This document shows, in pieces, positions 16,133-24,770 of a stretch of 64,000 nt of DNA. Position 1 is the stretch's first letter; each line of letters starts with the position of its first letter. Source of the stretch: Pelagicoccus sp. SDUM812005 (GTDB lineage: Bacteria > Verrucomicrobiota > Verrucomicrobiia > Opitutales > Opitutaceae). The DNA lies in assembly GCF_031127875.1 (NCBI RefSeq), contig NZ_JARXIA010000021.1:79261-143260 (forward strand), read 5' to 3'. A model generated the notes under the pieces. The model saw only the letters and a program-made list of their open reading frames with translations. It ran no database searches and was not told the DNA's origin. A program made the translations under genes and the position numbers.

Positions 16133-17512
16133 ATGCATCACCTAACCAAAAAAGTCCTAGCAGCCTTCACCCTCACTGCCCTCGCCACCGTCTCGGCCGC
16201 TAACGACCGACCGAACATCGTCATGATCCTCTCGGACGACCAGGCTTGGACCGACTACGGCTTCATGGGCCACGAGCACATTCGCACCCCTAACCTAGAC
16301 AAGCTCGCGGAAAGCGGCGTCCTCTATCCACGGGCCTACGTCCCCACCCCTCTCTGCCGTCCCTCTTTGATGACCCTCGCCACGGGCCACTACGCTCGCG
16401 ACCACAAGATCACCGGCAACGACCCCTCACCCAGACTCGCGCCCAAACAAGATCCCAAGCACGTCGAGCTCTCCATCGAGCTCTTCGATAATATCGACCG
16501 ATTGGATACGCTGCCCAAACTCCTGGGCGAAGCCGGATACCTCAGCCACCAAAGTGGCAAATGGTGGGAAGGCCACTACAGCCGCGGCGGATTCACCCAC
16601 GGCATGACTCAAGGCAGCCCCGGTCGAGGAGCGCGCCACGGCGACGCCGGCCTTAAAATCGGACGCCAAGGCATGGACCCCATCTTCGACTTCATCGCCC
16701 ACGCCCAAGAAGAAGAAAAACCATTCTACATTTGGTACGCTCCCTTCCTGCCGCATACGCCGCACACTCCTCCCGAGCGGATCCTCGCGCGCTATAGCGC
16801 TCTCGACCTCGACCCTGACCTCGCTAAGTACTACGCCATGTGCGAGTGGTTCGACGAAACCTGCGGACAACTCATCGACCACCTCGAAGAAAAAGGTCTC
16901 CGCGAAAGCACGCTTATCTATTACGTTTGCGACAACGGCTGGGTTCAGACTCCCTCCACCGTCAAAGGCAAAGACGGCTGGCGACATGGTTTCCTCCCCA
17001 AATCCAAACAAAGCGTCAACGAAGGCGGAGCCCGTTCCCCCATCATCCTCTCCTGGCCAGGCGTCATCGAGCCCGACATAAAAGGCGACCTCGTCAGCAG
17101 TATTGACCTTTTCCCTACAGTCCTCAGCGCCGCCGACGTCGAAATCCCCGACGGACTGCCCGGCATAGACCTCATGCCCAACGCCCGCGATGGCGATCGT
17201 ATAGACCGTGACACAATCTTCGGTGACTCCTACGCCCACGACATCGCCGACCTCGACAACCCTGAAGCCTCGCTCATGTACCTCTGGTGCATCCGCGACC
17301 ATTGGAAGCTCATCCTCAGCTACGACGGCGAAGTCAACCGCTACCGCGACGTCCATCCTCGAGAGTTCCCCATCCAGCTTTACGACATCGTCGCCGACCC
17401 TCACGAAGAAAACAACCTAGCGGAAAAGTATCCCAACATCGTTGCCGATCTCAAAGACGCCATCGAAAACTGGTACCCCCTCACTGAACGCAAACTCGTA
17501 TCCAAAAACTAA
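16133..17512 (+). CDS. Exported S1-type sulfatase with atypical active-site motif (sulfatase-1)
   Basis: The ATG at 16133 is preferred to 16097 because it gives a signal peptide (MHHLTKKVLAAFTLTAL...SAAND) and the upstream part is repeat DNA. The 459-residue product has the sulfatase fold: NIVMILSDDQ metal site, TPNLDKLAESG, and a late YVCDNGW metal motif. The residue to be converted to formylglycine is C75 in LCRPSLMTLATG. The usual C-x-P-x-R motif has Leu instead of Arg. Related S1 subfamilies with this change are known, so it may be active, but installation of formylglycine is less certain. It probably removes sulfate ester from an oligosaccharide after export, alongside GH78-2 and GH78-3. 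Confidence 0.88.
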   Translation: MHHLTKKVLAAFTLTALATVSAANDRPNIVMILSDDQAWTDYGFMGHEHIRTPNLDKLAESGVLYPRAYVPTPLCRPSLMTLATGHYARDHKITGNDPSPRLAPKQDPKHVELSIELFDNIDRLDTLPKLLGEAGYLSHQSGKWWEGHYSRGGFTHGMTQGSPGRGARHGDAGLKIGRQGMDPIFDFIAHAQEEEKPFYIWYAPFLPHTPHTPPERILARYSALDLDPDLAKYYAMCEWFDETCGQLIDHLEEKGLRESTLIYYVCDNGWVQTPSTVKGKDGWRHGFLPKSKQSVNEGGARSPIILSWPGVIEPDIKGDLVSSIDLFPTVLSAADVEIPDGLPGIDLMPNARDGDRIDRDTIFGDSYAHDIADLDNPEASLMYLWCIRDHWKLILSYDGEVNRYRDVHPREFPIQLYDIVADPHEENNLAEKYPNIVADLKDAIENWYPLTERKLVSKN

Positions 17513-17648
17513 AGATTTTTTCCAAACCACCCGCTACCTTGGAGAACAGGGAGCAACGGAGTAATTAACAATACTCCCCTCGTCGTCGCCAGCCTCCTCG
17601 GCCCCGCCCGCCTCGTGAAAAAATAGAAGTAAAAAGCCAAAACCTAGC

Positions 17649-18674
17649 ATGTCCAAAAGATTTGAGCCCGTTTCCCAGCTCGATATAGCTAAAGCATTGG
17701 GCATAAGCCAATCCACGGTTTCTCTCGCCTTGCGAGGTAACGATGAGGTTTCAGAAAAGACGCGTCGACAGGTTGCTTTAAAAGCAAAGGAATTGGGCTA
17801 CGTGCATAACCCAAAAATGGGAGCCCTTACCAGCTACCGCCAAACGAGCTCAATAAAGCGAGTCGTACCAAGGCTCGCTTGGGTCACCAATTTCCCGACA
17901 GAGAAAGGCTGGAGAAAATCACACAACCTCAAGTACTACAATGGGGCAAGGCGAAGGGCAGCAGAGCTGGGGTTTGAGTTGGTCGAATATTGGTTAAGCG
18001 ATGTACGAGTATCTAAAGAAAAACTACAAAAAGAACTGACCAATCTAGAAATAAGCGGGCTACTATTCGCGCCTCAGGCAACACTCGAAGCCAAAATCGA
18101 CTTGGATCTTACCGCCTTCTCATCCGTTTCTATCGGGGGCTCGCTGAAGTCTCCGATTCTGCATTCCGTTGATAGCCATGCTGTAGGCAACGTTCAGCAA
18201 GCCGTCCTAAATTTACGCCTTCGTGGTTACAAAAGAGTTGGGCTAGCGGCATGCGATAGCATAGATACGAGAGTGGATGGCGCCTACTCTGGGGGATTCT
18301 TGAGTGTCGACGATGGCGGAGCCATTCCCCCATTCATGATCGAACCCTTTGATCATAACTCATTCGGGCATTGGTTCAGACGTTGGCAACCCGATGCGAT
18401 TGTCGCCTGGGGCGACTACTTAACCAGGATTGAGAGTTGGCTGGTGGGACATGGCATCGAGGTGGGAAGAGAGATCGCCTTAGCGGGACTGGACCTGGAG
18501 GACGAAAAGGGTAAGTACGCTGGAATTTACCAGCAATCCGAACTGATCGGAGAAGTCGCGGTCGAGACCCTTGTCACCTATTTCAACCAATTTGCCTACG
18601 GGGTTCCCGAATATGCTTACCAGACTTTGATAGATGGACGCTGGGTTGATGGGCGGAGCGCTCCAGGAAAGTGA
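17649..18674 (+). CDS. LacI-family transcriptional regulator (LacI-2)
   Basis: This 341-residue regulator has a LacI helix-turn-helix at residues 9-52 (LDIAKALGISQSTVSLALRG, hinge GYVHNPKMGAL) and a sugar-binding-protein-like effector domain (LAWVTN start). Its effector domain is alignable with that of LacI-3 throughout (shared YNG, GLLFAPQ/GLILAPQ, and DAI/DGI motifs), so the two are paralogues. It is convergent with TBDR-2 and follows sulfatase-1 after 136 bases containing a 6-base inverted repeat GGAGTA/TACTCC. Its base composition is more AT-rich than the hydrolase genes. The target is unknown; the CGATACGTATCG-like sites are candidates for it or LacI-3. Confidence 0.92.
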   Translation: MSKRFEPVSQLDIAKALGISQSTVSLALRGNDEVSEKTRRQVALKAKELGYVHNPKMGALTSYRQTSSIKRVVPRLAWVTNFPTEKGWRKSHNLKYYNGARRRAAELGFELVEYWLSDVRVSKEKLQKELTNLEISGLLFAPQATLEAKIDLDLTAFSSVSIGGSLKSPILHSVDSHAVGNVQQAVLNLRLRGYKRVGLAACDSIDTRVDGAYSGGFLSVDDGGAIPPFMIEPFDHNSFGHWFRRWQPDAIVAWGDYLTRIESWLVGHGIEVGREIALAGLDLEDEKGKYAGIYQQSELIGEVAVETLVTYFNQFAYGVPEYAYQTLIDGRWVDGRSAPGK

Positions 18675-18789
18675 ATCACACACGCAGACCGGCTCATCAG
18701 GTTCCTCCACAAGAATGATGGAGCACGCTTTAATCACTTTTTTTTAATCACCCCTATCCAGCAATTTCCACTGCGTTTTCGGATGAACC

Positions 18790-18822
18790 AAAAAAGTCCC
18801 CATCTCACTAGGAGACGGGGAC
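18790..18822 (-). terminator. Intrinsic terminator of TBDR-2
   Basis: On the minus strand GTCCCCGTCTC pairs with GAGATGGGGAC around a 5-base loop and is followed by six T. The one imperfect pair is a G-U wobble only in minus-strand RNA, which fixes the orientation. The flanking TGAACCAAAAAA also borders the terminator at 5689-5724. Confidence 0.88.
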
Positions 18823-18853
18823 TAGGTCATTTGGAGGTAACGAAGATTCTAGA

Positions 18854-21800
18854 TTAGAAGCTGAAGCTATTGCTCAGGCGGAATGTAGTCGGGCGGTTGA
18901 GACCGAAGACTGGGCTGCCGTCCGCGTTGACGCGGATGATGCGCAGGTCGTCACCTTGCTTGAAAACATTGTCCACATTCAACTGGACGCGCCAGTCGAT
19001 CTTGTCGCCGCTGAGCTTGCTCTTGTAGTTGAGCATCAGTCCACCCGTTACGTGCGAGTCGCCTTCATACGGGTTGTTCACGTCGCGACGGACTGGCTGG
19101 AACTCTGCACCATCGATCTGTCCGTCCCCATTCGTGTCTGGATTCGGGAAGTTGAATGGCAGTTCGTCCAGTCCAACGGGAATCGAGGTGTAGCCCAAGG
19201 CCTTGCCGCTTTCCCAACGGAGATTGGTGCCAAAGGAGAAGCCCTTCATGAAACCGTCGCGGAAACTGTAGTTCGCCGTGATACGAGCGTTGTACTCGGA
19301 GATACCGTGGCTGGCTACACCTTGCACAGCGATCGCCTCGAGGATGTCGTCACCTACGGTGTTATAGAATCGAGCGGCGAGTAGGCTGTCGTCCGAAGCC
19401 CGGCCTCCAAGGTTGTCGACCAGGAAGCTGTTGGCAGGCAACGGGCCATCCGCATCCGGTGCGGTATCCCAAACAGGCAGGTCACCGTTATCGGCAGCGA
19501 TCGACCCTGGTCGAGCGAAGTACTGAGTCGCATCGTTGTGGCCATTGGTGTGGTAGCCTGCCTCGATGAACTGATTCCAGTACTCGCCGCGCAGCGCCAC
19601 GTACTCGAGGGTTTGGGAGTGCACGTTCGAGATCGCATTCTCGAGGCGTGAAACGCTTCCTCGGAGTCGCAGGTTCTTCGTTGGGTTCCAAGTGCCGCTT
19701 AACTCCCATCCTTTGGATACAGAATCGAAGGTGGTGTTCGAATCCTCGGGTCGCTGCCACCTTTGAGCTTCGTCGTCGTAGGTCCACTGAGGAACCCCGG
19801 CGCCATTGACGATCTGCTCGCCGGTCTCCTCGTCGATATCTGGAATGCGAGTGAAACCGCGCTCAACAATGAGATTGCCGCTTGCGTCGATGCCGGCCAC
19901 ACGCTCCCAGTCCTCGATGGTGTACGGAGTGTCTTCGCCGTTTTCGATGAAGCGCTGGTCGAGAGCCTTAAGGGCGGAGTGCACAGCCGATTCGAAGCTG
20001 ACCATGCGCGACCAGACGAGGCCGTTGCCTTGTCGAGCGTTGACCTGCGCCGACTCGAATACGTTGAACTTCAGGTCGAGCTTGTTCTCAAACAGGCTCA
20101 TACCGAAACCATACTCGGTCGTTTCACCCCCTTGGGAAGGAATGCGTCGACCGAAGCCGTCGAAGTTAACGGTAGACAGGTCGAAGTTCTCCGACTCGTT
20201 ATAAAAGAAGCGCAACCAAGGCGTAGCGTGGAAAACGATACTACCGGTCATGAGTTCCTCTTTTTGGACGTCTTCGGTCGAAACGTTTACAGACGTATCC
20301 CAGTCGGAGCGCTCGTCCCCATCGCTGACGCGGTCCCAGGCGGGCGTAGGGTCAGGGTACCGATCGTAAATCACAGTTTCGACTTCGTCGGAGCGCCAGC
20401 CCAGCGTCGTTACGATTCGATTGTTCCAAAGGTAACTCTGCAAGGAAGTGCCATATCCTTTCTGGTCCAGACCGTTAAAGGCAAGCGTGCCGCCAATGAT
20501 ACCGGGACCAATCTCAAGCCCCTCTTCGCTTACCGCCCATCGACCTCGGTCGTCATTGCCGGTCGTGTCGTAGTAGTAGTGACCAATGCGATTGTTAAGG
20601 TGCGGACGGGTGCTGTCTGGAGCTCCCGTGAAGTTTAACGTCGTATCACCGACCTGTACTGGATCGCCTACATAGAAGATCGGCCAGAACCACCGGTTCG
20701 CTGAATGCTGGTCGTTCGGACCGGTTCTCGCAAGGTCCTCGTTGTAGGTGGCTACATCACTCGCACGGTATTTCAGCGCGTCATCCCTTGAAACGGAACC
20801 AAACACGGTCATGCGGTGCAAGCCGAGGAAGCCAAGCCTATCAGAGCGGTCCCTAAAATCTAGGTCGTAGTTCGCTTGGAATAGCGCTGCTTCCGACTGG
20901 AAGTCCTCGTAGCCACTGATGTGACGTCCATGGAAGAACGGGCGAAGGAAGTTCGGGTTCTGCTCGCGATTGGCAACCTGCTCAAGGAAAAGCGCGTTGT
21001 TGGCAGCGATCTCTTCAAGCTCACCCTCCCCTGGGAGACGTGTCTTGTTGCCTACTCTACGAATCGTTAGCGAACCACCATTGTTGATGTGATCAATAAT
21101 CGCCTGCGCTTGTGCAACGGCTTCATCAAGCGTCGGATCGATGCTGGCGCCTCCTGGGAATGCAATCACGTCACCTTCTGGACTGAGAAGGTTAGCTACC
21201 TGAGGAGCTCCGAAGAAGAGGCCAGGGTCCTGAATCGCGCCTGGGAGGTAACGGTTAACGTCGATCGAGATCGCTTGCGATTGGGCGAGCGGACCGAAGT
21301 TTTGGTTACGTTCGTAGTCCTCTTTCAGATACGAAAACGAAAGGTACAGATCCTCGTTTACTTTTTGTTCCCAATTGAAGCCGAACTTCTGACTCTTAAC
21401 TTCCTGGAAGTTTCCGGGCAAGGTGCTAAGCTCTTGATCGTAAATCGGGAAGATGCTCTCGTCGAGTACCTGCGGGTCAGCGAAAGCGTTACCGTCGCGG
21501 TTGTCGAATGGATGGGAACTGCGGGCGAAACGAAGACGAGCACGTGGGTACGCGTTACGTCCGTTTCCGTTTTGCGGCTGTCCTCCGTTGGTCCGAATAG
21601 TACCGTAGATGGATGTCAGGCCTTCGCCACCAGGGCTGTAGGGGATCGACCAGTCTCCACCGGAGTAAGTTGCATCCCCAGAGTAGTAGCCGGTGAATGC
21701 GCGGTCGCGACCATCCATGTGACGAACATATCGACCTTCGAATTGCAGAGGGTTGCCGTCGGCGTCCGTTCTGATACGCTCATCGAAGACGTAGTCTCCC

Positions 21801-22819
21801 GTCGCTGTTGGTTGACCGTTTGAAGTTCCGGGCCAGGAAGCGTCCCAGATGAAATTGCGCTCGCGGAACTCCTCGAGGCTCATGTCACCATAACGATCCG
21901 GATCTTCCGCCTGTAGCTCAGCGAGGCGGGTACCTGCGTTGTTCCAAGCGTTGAGCCAATCGCTGACATTGTCCTGTGGCAAACGGTAGTTAGGACGGCG
22001 ACCGAAGGCGGAACTGCGCTCGACGTATGCGTCGAACGTTGTTTTCTCGAAAGGCTTGTATCTAAATGTCAGATACGCCTTGCGATCAAGATTCTCTGCA
22101 GTTTTCGCCATGTAGCGTGTGTCTGAAACGACACCCGCGAAACGGACCGCCAGCTTATCCTCTATCAAAACACGGCTGAAGTCGACCTGCACACGGCGAG
22201 AACCGAAATTGTCGAGACGGAAGTTGATATTATTGATATCGCGACGGAGCTGAGCCTTTTTGGTCGTATAGTTCACCACGCCAGCGGGGCGGCCGAGTCC
22301 GAAGAGAAGCGAATTCGGACCTCTCAGAAACTCCGTACGCTGCATATTGTAGCGGTCAAGCGGACCGCGAACCTTCAGGTAGTTGGCCGACTGAGTCGCA
22401 CGCCCTAGACCACGGATTCGAACTGAACTCTCTCTGGAATTAGGGTCAGAGAAGTCACCTCCGATGTATCCGCCGCCACCAGGGTTAGCGATGCTCTGCG
22501 TATCGTTTGTTAAGTCGGTATCGACACCGGCCAACATCGAAAGAGCTCCGTCGAGATCGGTGGCTCCCAAGTCGTCTAGGAAGGCGTCGGTCAAAACTTC
22601 GACCGATGCGGCCACGTCCTTTAGCTGCGTATTGAGACGGCTTCCAGCTGTGGTAGACTGCGCGCGATAACCATCATCGCCTTCGTTCGTCACCGTAAAC
22701 GGAGACAGCTCGAAGATATCCTCTTCATCGCTGTCTTCGGTTTGGGCAACAATGTGCGCCCAAGGGGTCGCGGCTGCTAACGAAAGCGCTAGCCAACCAC
22801 TTTTAGGGATCTGTTTCAT
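18854..22819 (-). CDS. TonB-dependent outer-membrane receptor (TBDR-2)
   Basis: The 1321-residue receptor has a signal peptide (ends near IVAQ, residue 26), the motif EDIFELSPFTV, a plug domain (about 50-220: LNTQLKDVAASVEVLT, IRGLGRAT, LRGPNSLLFGLGRPAGVVNY) and a long beta-barrel ending in the aromatic residue F (RLSNSFSF), as needed for barrel assembly. It is larger than the common 700-1000 residues, which suggests long extracellular loops and a bulky ligand. No STN domain. It diverges from LacI-3 across a region with several operator-like sites, so expression is probably controlled by that regulator. The likely role is uptake of an oligosaccharide. Confidence 0.95.
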   Translation of the reverse strand: MKQIPKSGWLALSLAAATPWAHIVAQTEDSDEEDIFELSPFTVTNEGDDGYRAQSTTAGSRLNTQLKDVAASVEVLTDAFLDDLGATDLDGALSMLAGVDTDLTNDTQSIANPGGGGYIGGDFSDPNSRESSVRIRGLGRATQSANYLKVRGPLDRYNMQRTEFLRGPNSLLFGLGRPAGVVNYTTKKAQLRRDINNINFRLDNFGSRRVQVDFSRVLIEDKLAVRFAGVVSDTRYMAKTAENLDRKAYLTFRYKPFEKTTFDAYVERSSAFGRRPNYRLPQDNVSDWLNAWNNAGTRLAELQAEDPDRYGDMSLEEFRERNFIWDASWPGTSNGQPTATGDYVFDERIRTDADGNPLQFEGRYVRHMDGRDRAFTGYYSGDATYSGGDWSIPYSPGGEGLTSIYGTIRTNGGQPQNGNGRNAYPRARLRFARSSHPFDNRDGNAFADPQVLDESIFPIYDQELSTLPGNFQEVKSQKFGFNWEQKVNEDLYLSFSYLKEDYERNQNFGPLAQSQAISIDVNRYLPGAIQDPGLFFGAPQVANLLSPEGDVIAFPGGASIDPTLDEAVAQAQAIIDHINNGGSLTIRRVGNKTRLPGEGELEEIAANNALFLEQVANREQNPNFLRPFFHGRHISGYEDFQSEAALFQANYDLDFRDRSDRLGFLGLHRMTVFGSVSRDDALKYRASDVATYNEDLARTGPNDQHSANRWFWPIFYVGDPVQVGDTTLNFTGAPDSTRPHLNNRIGHYYYDTTGNDDRGRWAVSEEGLEIGPGIIGGTLAFNGLDQKGYGTSLQSYLWNNRIVTTLGWRSDEVETVIYDRYPDPTPAWDRVSDGDERSDWDTSVNVSTEDVQKEELMTGSIVFHATPWLRFFYNESENFDLSTVNFDGFGRRIPSQGGETTEYGFGMSLFENKLDLKFNVFESAQVNARQGNGLVWSRMVSFESAVHSALKALDQRFIENGEDTPYTIEDWERVAGIDASGNLIVERGFTRIPDIDEETGEQIVNGAGVPQWTYDDEAQRWQRPEDSNTTFDSVSKGWELSGTWNPTKNLRLRGSVSRLENAISNVHSQTLEYVALRGEYWNQFIEAGYHTNGHNDATQYFARPGSIAADNGDLPVWDTAPDADGPLPANSFLVDNLGGRASDDSLLAARFYNTVGDDILEAIAVQGVASHGISEYNARITANYSFRDGFMKGFSFGTNLRWESGKALGYTSIPVGLDELPFNFPNPDTNGDGQIDGAEFQPVRRDVNNPYEGDSHVTGGLMLNYKSKLSGDKIDWRVQLNVDNVFKQGDDLRIIRVNADGSPVFGLNRPTTFRLSNSFSF

Positions 22820-23191
22820 ATTATATAGTTATATAGTTTGCGTTTCTTTTGTATTCACACTCTTCAGCGCACGCTCAAATACCTTGAAACCAGTGAACGT
22901 GTATACGTAGTTCAACTACAGAAACATACGACCATTCGGGGCATGGGGTCTTAAGGGCGGGGAGAGCTTACGAAGTTAATAAGGTTTTTGACATCCTCAT
23001 ACGCAATTTATTTTGGGTCATTTAAATTCGATGCGTATTAGTTTTAATAATCGATACGTATTATATTAATTCACAATTTGACTCTAAATCCCTACCTTCG
23101 CTTTGAATAAGTTATTCCCATTTTAAAAATAACGGCTCTGCCAACGCGGCTTTAGACGCTCATATTCACAGAATTACATCCTACTCTCACA
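22820..23191. promoter_or_regulatory. TBDR-2/LacI-3 divergent control region
   Basis: This AT-rich 372-base region holds a TTGACA-like element at 22988-22993 and several copies of TRCGTAT: 22999-23005 on the minus strand, and 23032-23038 and 23055-23061 on the plus strand. A further GTATACGTAG lies at 22911-22920. ATATAGTTATATAGTTT lies immediately before the TBDR-2 start. The layout fits a divergent promoter controlled by a LacI-type protein. Confidence 0.55.
23028..23063 (+). promoter_or_regulatory. Tandem operator-like direct repeat before LacI-3
   Basis: TCGATGCGTATTA (23028-23040) and TCGATACGTATTA (23051-23063) are direct repeats differing at one base and spaced 23 bases apart, close to two helical turns. 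Each is a variant of the palindrome CGATACGTATCG at 51119-51130. A tandem site suits a regulator with two DNA-binding domains, which is what the next gene encodes, but that link is inference. Confidence 0.6.
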
Positions 23192-24460
23192 ATGCCCGGT
23201 AGCGTAAAACCAGTTCGTCAAATCGATATCGCGATGGCCTTGGGCATTAGCCAGACCACGGTGTCACTCGTCATGAGGGGGGACGCGCGCATACCGAAGA
23301 AAACTCGTGAAAAGGTCCTTTCTAAGGCTCGGCAACTAAGCCTCCAAAGCTCATCCTCTCCTCCATGCGGAAGTCCTTCAAACAAACCACGCCAAAACTT
23401 CGCCTCAACCAGCAAGCCAAGTCGTATAGGACAAGCTCAGATAGCCCGAGAACTCGGACTTAGCCAGTCGACCGTTTCGGAAGCTCTGAGGGGCAGGAAA
23501 AACGTTTCCGTTCACACTCGGGCAGCGGTACTCGCCAAAGCTGAAGAACTTGGCTACGTTCCGGACCCCAACTTAGTTGCCCTGTCAAACCGAAGATCAA
23601 GCAAACGTAAAAAGAAGTTCCTAGGAACGCTGGCATGGGTAACCAACCACGACTCATCCGACGAATGGAGGAAAGGTGAGACGACTCGCAGACAATACAA
23701 CGGCGTAGCAGCACGATCAGCGAAATACGGATACAAGTTGGAAGAATTCTGGTTAGCTGACCCTAATTTGACGAACCAAGAAGCCCGCGAGATACTGCTA
23801 GCCCGAGGAATACGCGGCTTGATTCTCGCACCTCAGCCAACTTACGGGGCACGACTTGATTTCGATTTTTCCGATTTCTCTGCCGTCACCTTTGGTACTA
23901 CCTTGGAACACCCTCTCCTTCACCGGGTAGGTAACCACCTGCAATCGTCAACCCGTATGGCATACCAAAAGCTCAAGGAGCTTGGATACAAAACGGTTAG
24001 TCTTTGTGTCAGTGAGGACGTCGATAGACGTACCAATAATTGCGTGAGCGCTGGATACCTAAGTATGAAAAAGCAGGTTAGTGAATCTGAATTCATACCG
24101 CAATTTATATACCGAGACCTCGACAAGCGAAGCTTTCTTCGATGGTTCGAGATGCATCGCCCAGATGGCATTCTCACCATGAGCTGGGCGGCTGCAACCA
24201 TAAGACAATGGCTCGAGTCTGAAGGTCTAAAGATCGGCGAAGATTTTGGAATAGCTGTTCTAAATTGGCATGACTCTAGAAGATTCATGGCAGGCATCGA
24301 TCAAATGCCTACGCAATTGGGAGAGGCAGCAGTAGATGTCATACACAGATTGCTGAGAAATTCCGAGTACGGCATCCCCCCTTACCACAGTCGTACCCTC
24401 TTATCGGGAGTCTGGAGAGATGGCGACAGCGCCGCTCCAAGGATCACTTTTGAACCGTAA
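23192..24460 (+). CDS. LacI-family regulator with two DNA-binding domains (LacI-3)
   Basis: This 422-residue protein is about 80 residues longer than LacI-1 and LacI-2 because it has two complete LacI helix-turn-helix units: residues 8-50 (IDIAMALGISQTTVSLVMRG...KTREKVLSKA) and residues 78-125 (QIARELGLSQSTVSEALRG...HTRAAVLAKA). They are joined by a Ser/Pro-rich linker (51-77). Only the second is followed by a normal hinge (GYVPDPNLVAL) and the effector domain, so the first is the extra copy. Both retain the recognition-helix core SQ(T/S)TVS. The frame is continuous, so this is a real fusion and not two genes. Family members normally have one such domain and act as dimers; a dimer of this protein would carry four. 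It diverges from TBDR-2 and precedes GH78-4. Confidence 0.93.
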   Translation: MPGSVKPVRQIDIAMALGISQTTVSLVMRGDARIPKKTREKVLSKARQLSLQSSSSPPCGSPSNKPRQNFASTSKPSRIGQAQIARELGLSQSTVSEALRGRKNVSVHTRAAVLAKAEELGYVPDPNLVALSNRRSSKRKKKFLGTLAWVTNHDSSDEWRKGETTRRQYNGVAARSAKYGYKLEEFWLADPNLTNQEAREILLARGIRGLILAPQPTYGARLDFDFSDFSAVTFGTTLEHPLLHRVGNHLQSSTRMAYQKLKELGYKTVSLCVSEDVDRRTNNCVSAGYLSMKKQVSESEFIPQFIYRDLDKRSFLRWFEMHRPDGILTMSWAAATIRQWLESEGLKIGEDFGIAVLNWHDSRRFMAGIDQMPTQLGEAAVDVIHRLLRNSEYGIPPYHSRTLLSGVWRDGDSAAPRITFEP

Positions 24461-24481
24461 AAAACGTGCCACCTCTCGTGC

Positions 24482-24515
24482 CTAGAGCCTCGTAGAACGC
24501 ATCCCGAGGCTCTAG
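24482..24515 (+). terminator. Hairpin after LacI-3, possible terminator
   Basis: CTAGAGCCTCG and CGAGGCTCTAG form a perfect 11-base stem with a 12-base loop, 22 bases after the LacI-3 stop codon. The sequence after it is pyrimidine-rich (CCCTTTCCCTTTT) but starts late, so termination efficiency is uncertain. Confidence 0.55.
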
Positions 24516-24639
24516 CCTTGGGCCCAGGTCCCTTTCCCTTTTCGGCAGAGACTCCCGCCACGTCAAAGACGGAACCATAGCTTCTAAGGTCGTCCCAAAC
24601 TAAGCTGCCGAAGAACGATTTGTTTTCACCAGAAGCTCC

Positions 24640-24655
24640 TCTGGACGTGTCCAAA
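24640..24655. promoter_or_regulatory. Putative LacI-1-type operator before GH78-4
   Basis: TCTGGACGTGTCCAAA is, on the minus strand, TTTGGACACGTCCAGA, identical outside the two central bases to the site at 11161-11176. It lies 115 bases before the GH78-4 ATG. It probably places GH78-4 in the same regulon as GH78-2 and GH78-3. Confidence 0.7.
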
Positions 24656-24770
24656 TCATAATGCCTTTGAGAGCTCTCTTCGCTCCCTAGACTCCTCTCG
24701 TTTGAACTATCCCGGGAAATATGTCCCTGTCCGTCCCGCAACGGGTTCAAGCTAGACCGCCCCCCTTTCA

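Noticed and set aside
16427..17404. Open frame of 325 codons antisense to sulfatase-1
   Set aside because: Val/Gly/Asp/Glu-rich shadow translation opposite a gene with sulfatase motifs.
18687..18745. Terminator for LacI-2
   Set aside because: A weak GGCTCATCA/TGATGGAGC stem exists, but the run of eight T begins about 14 bases after it, so it is not a normal intrinsic terminator.
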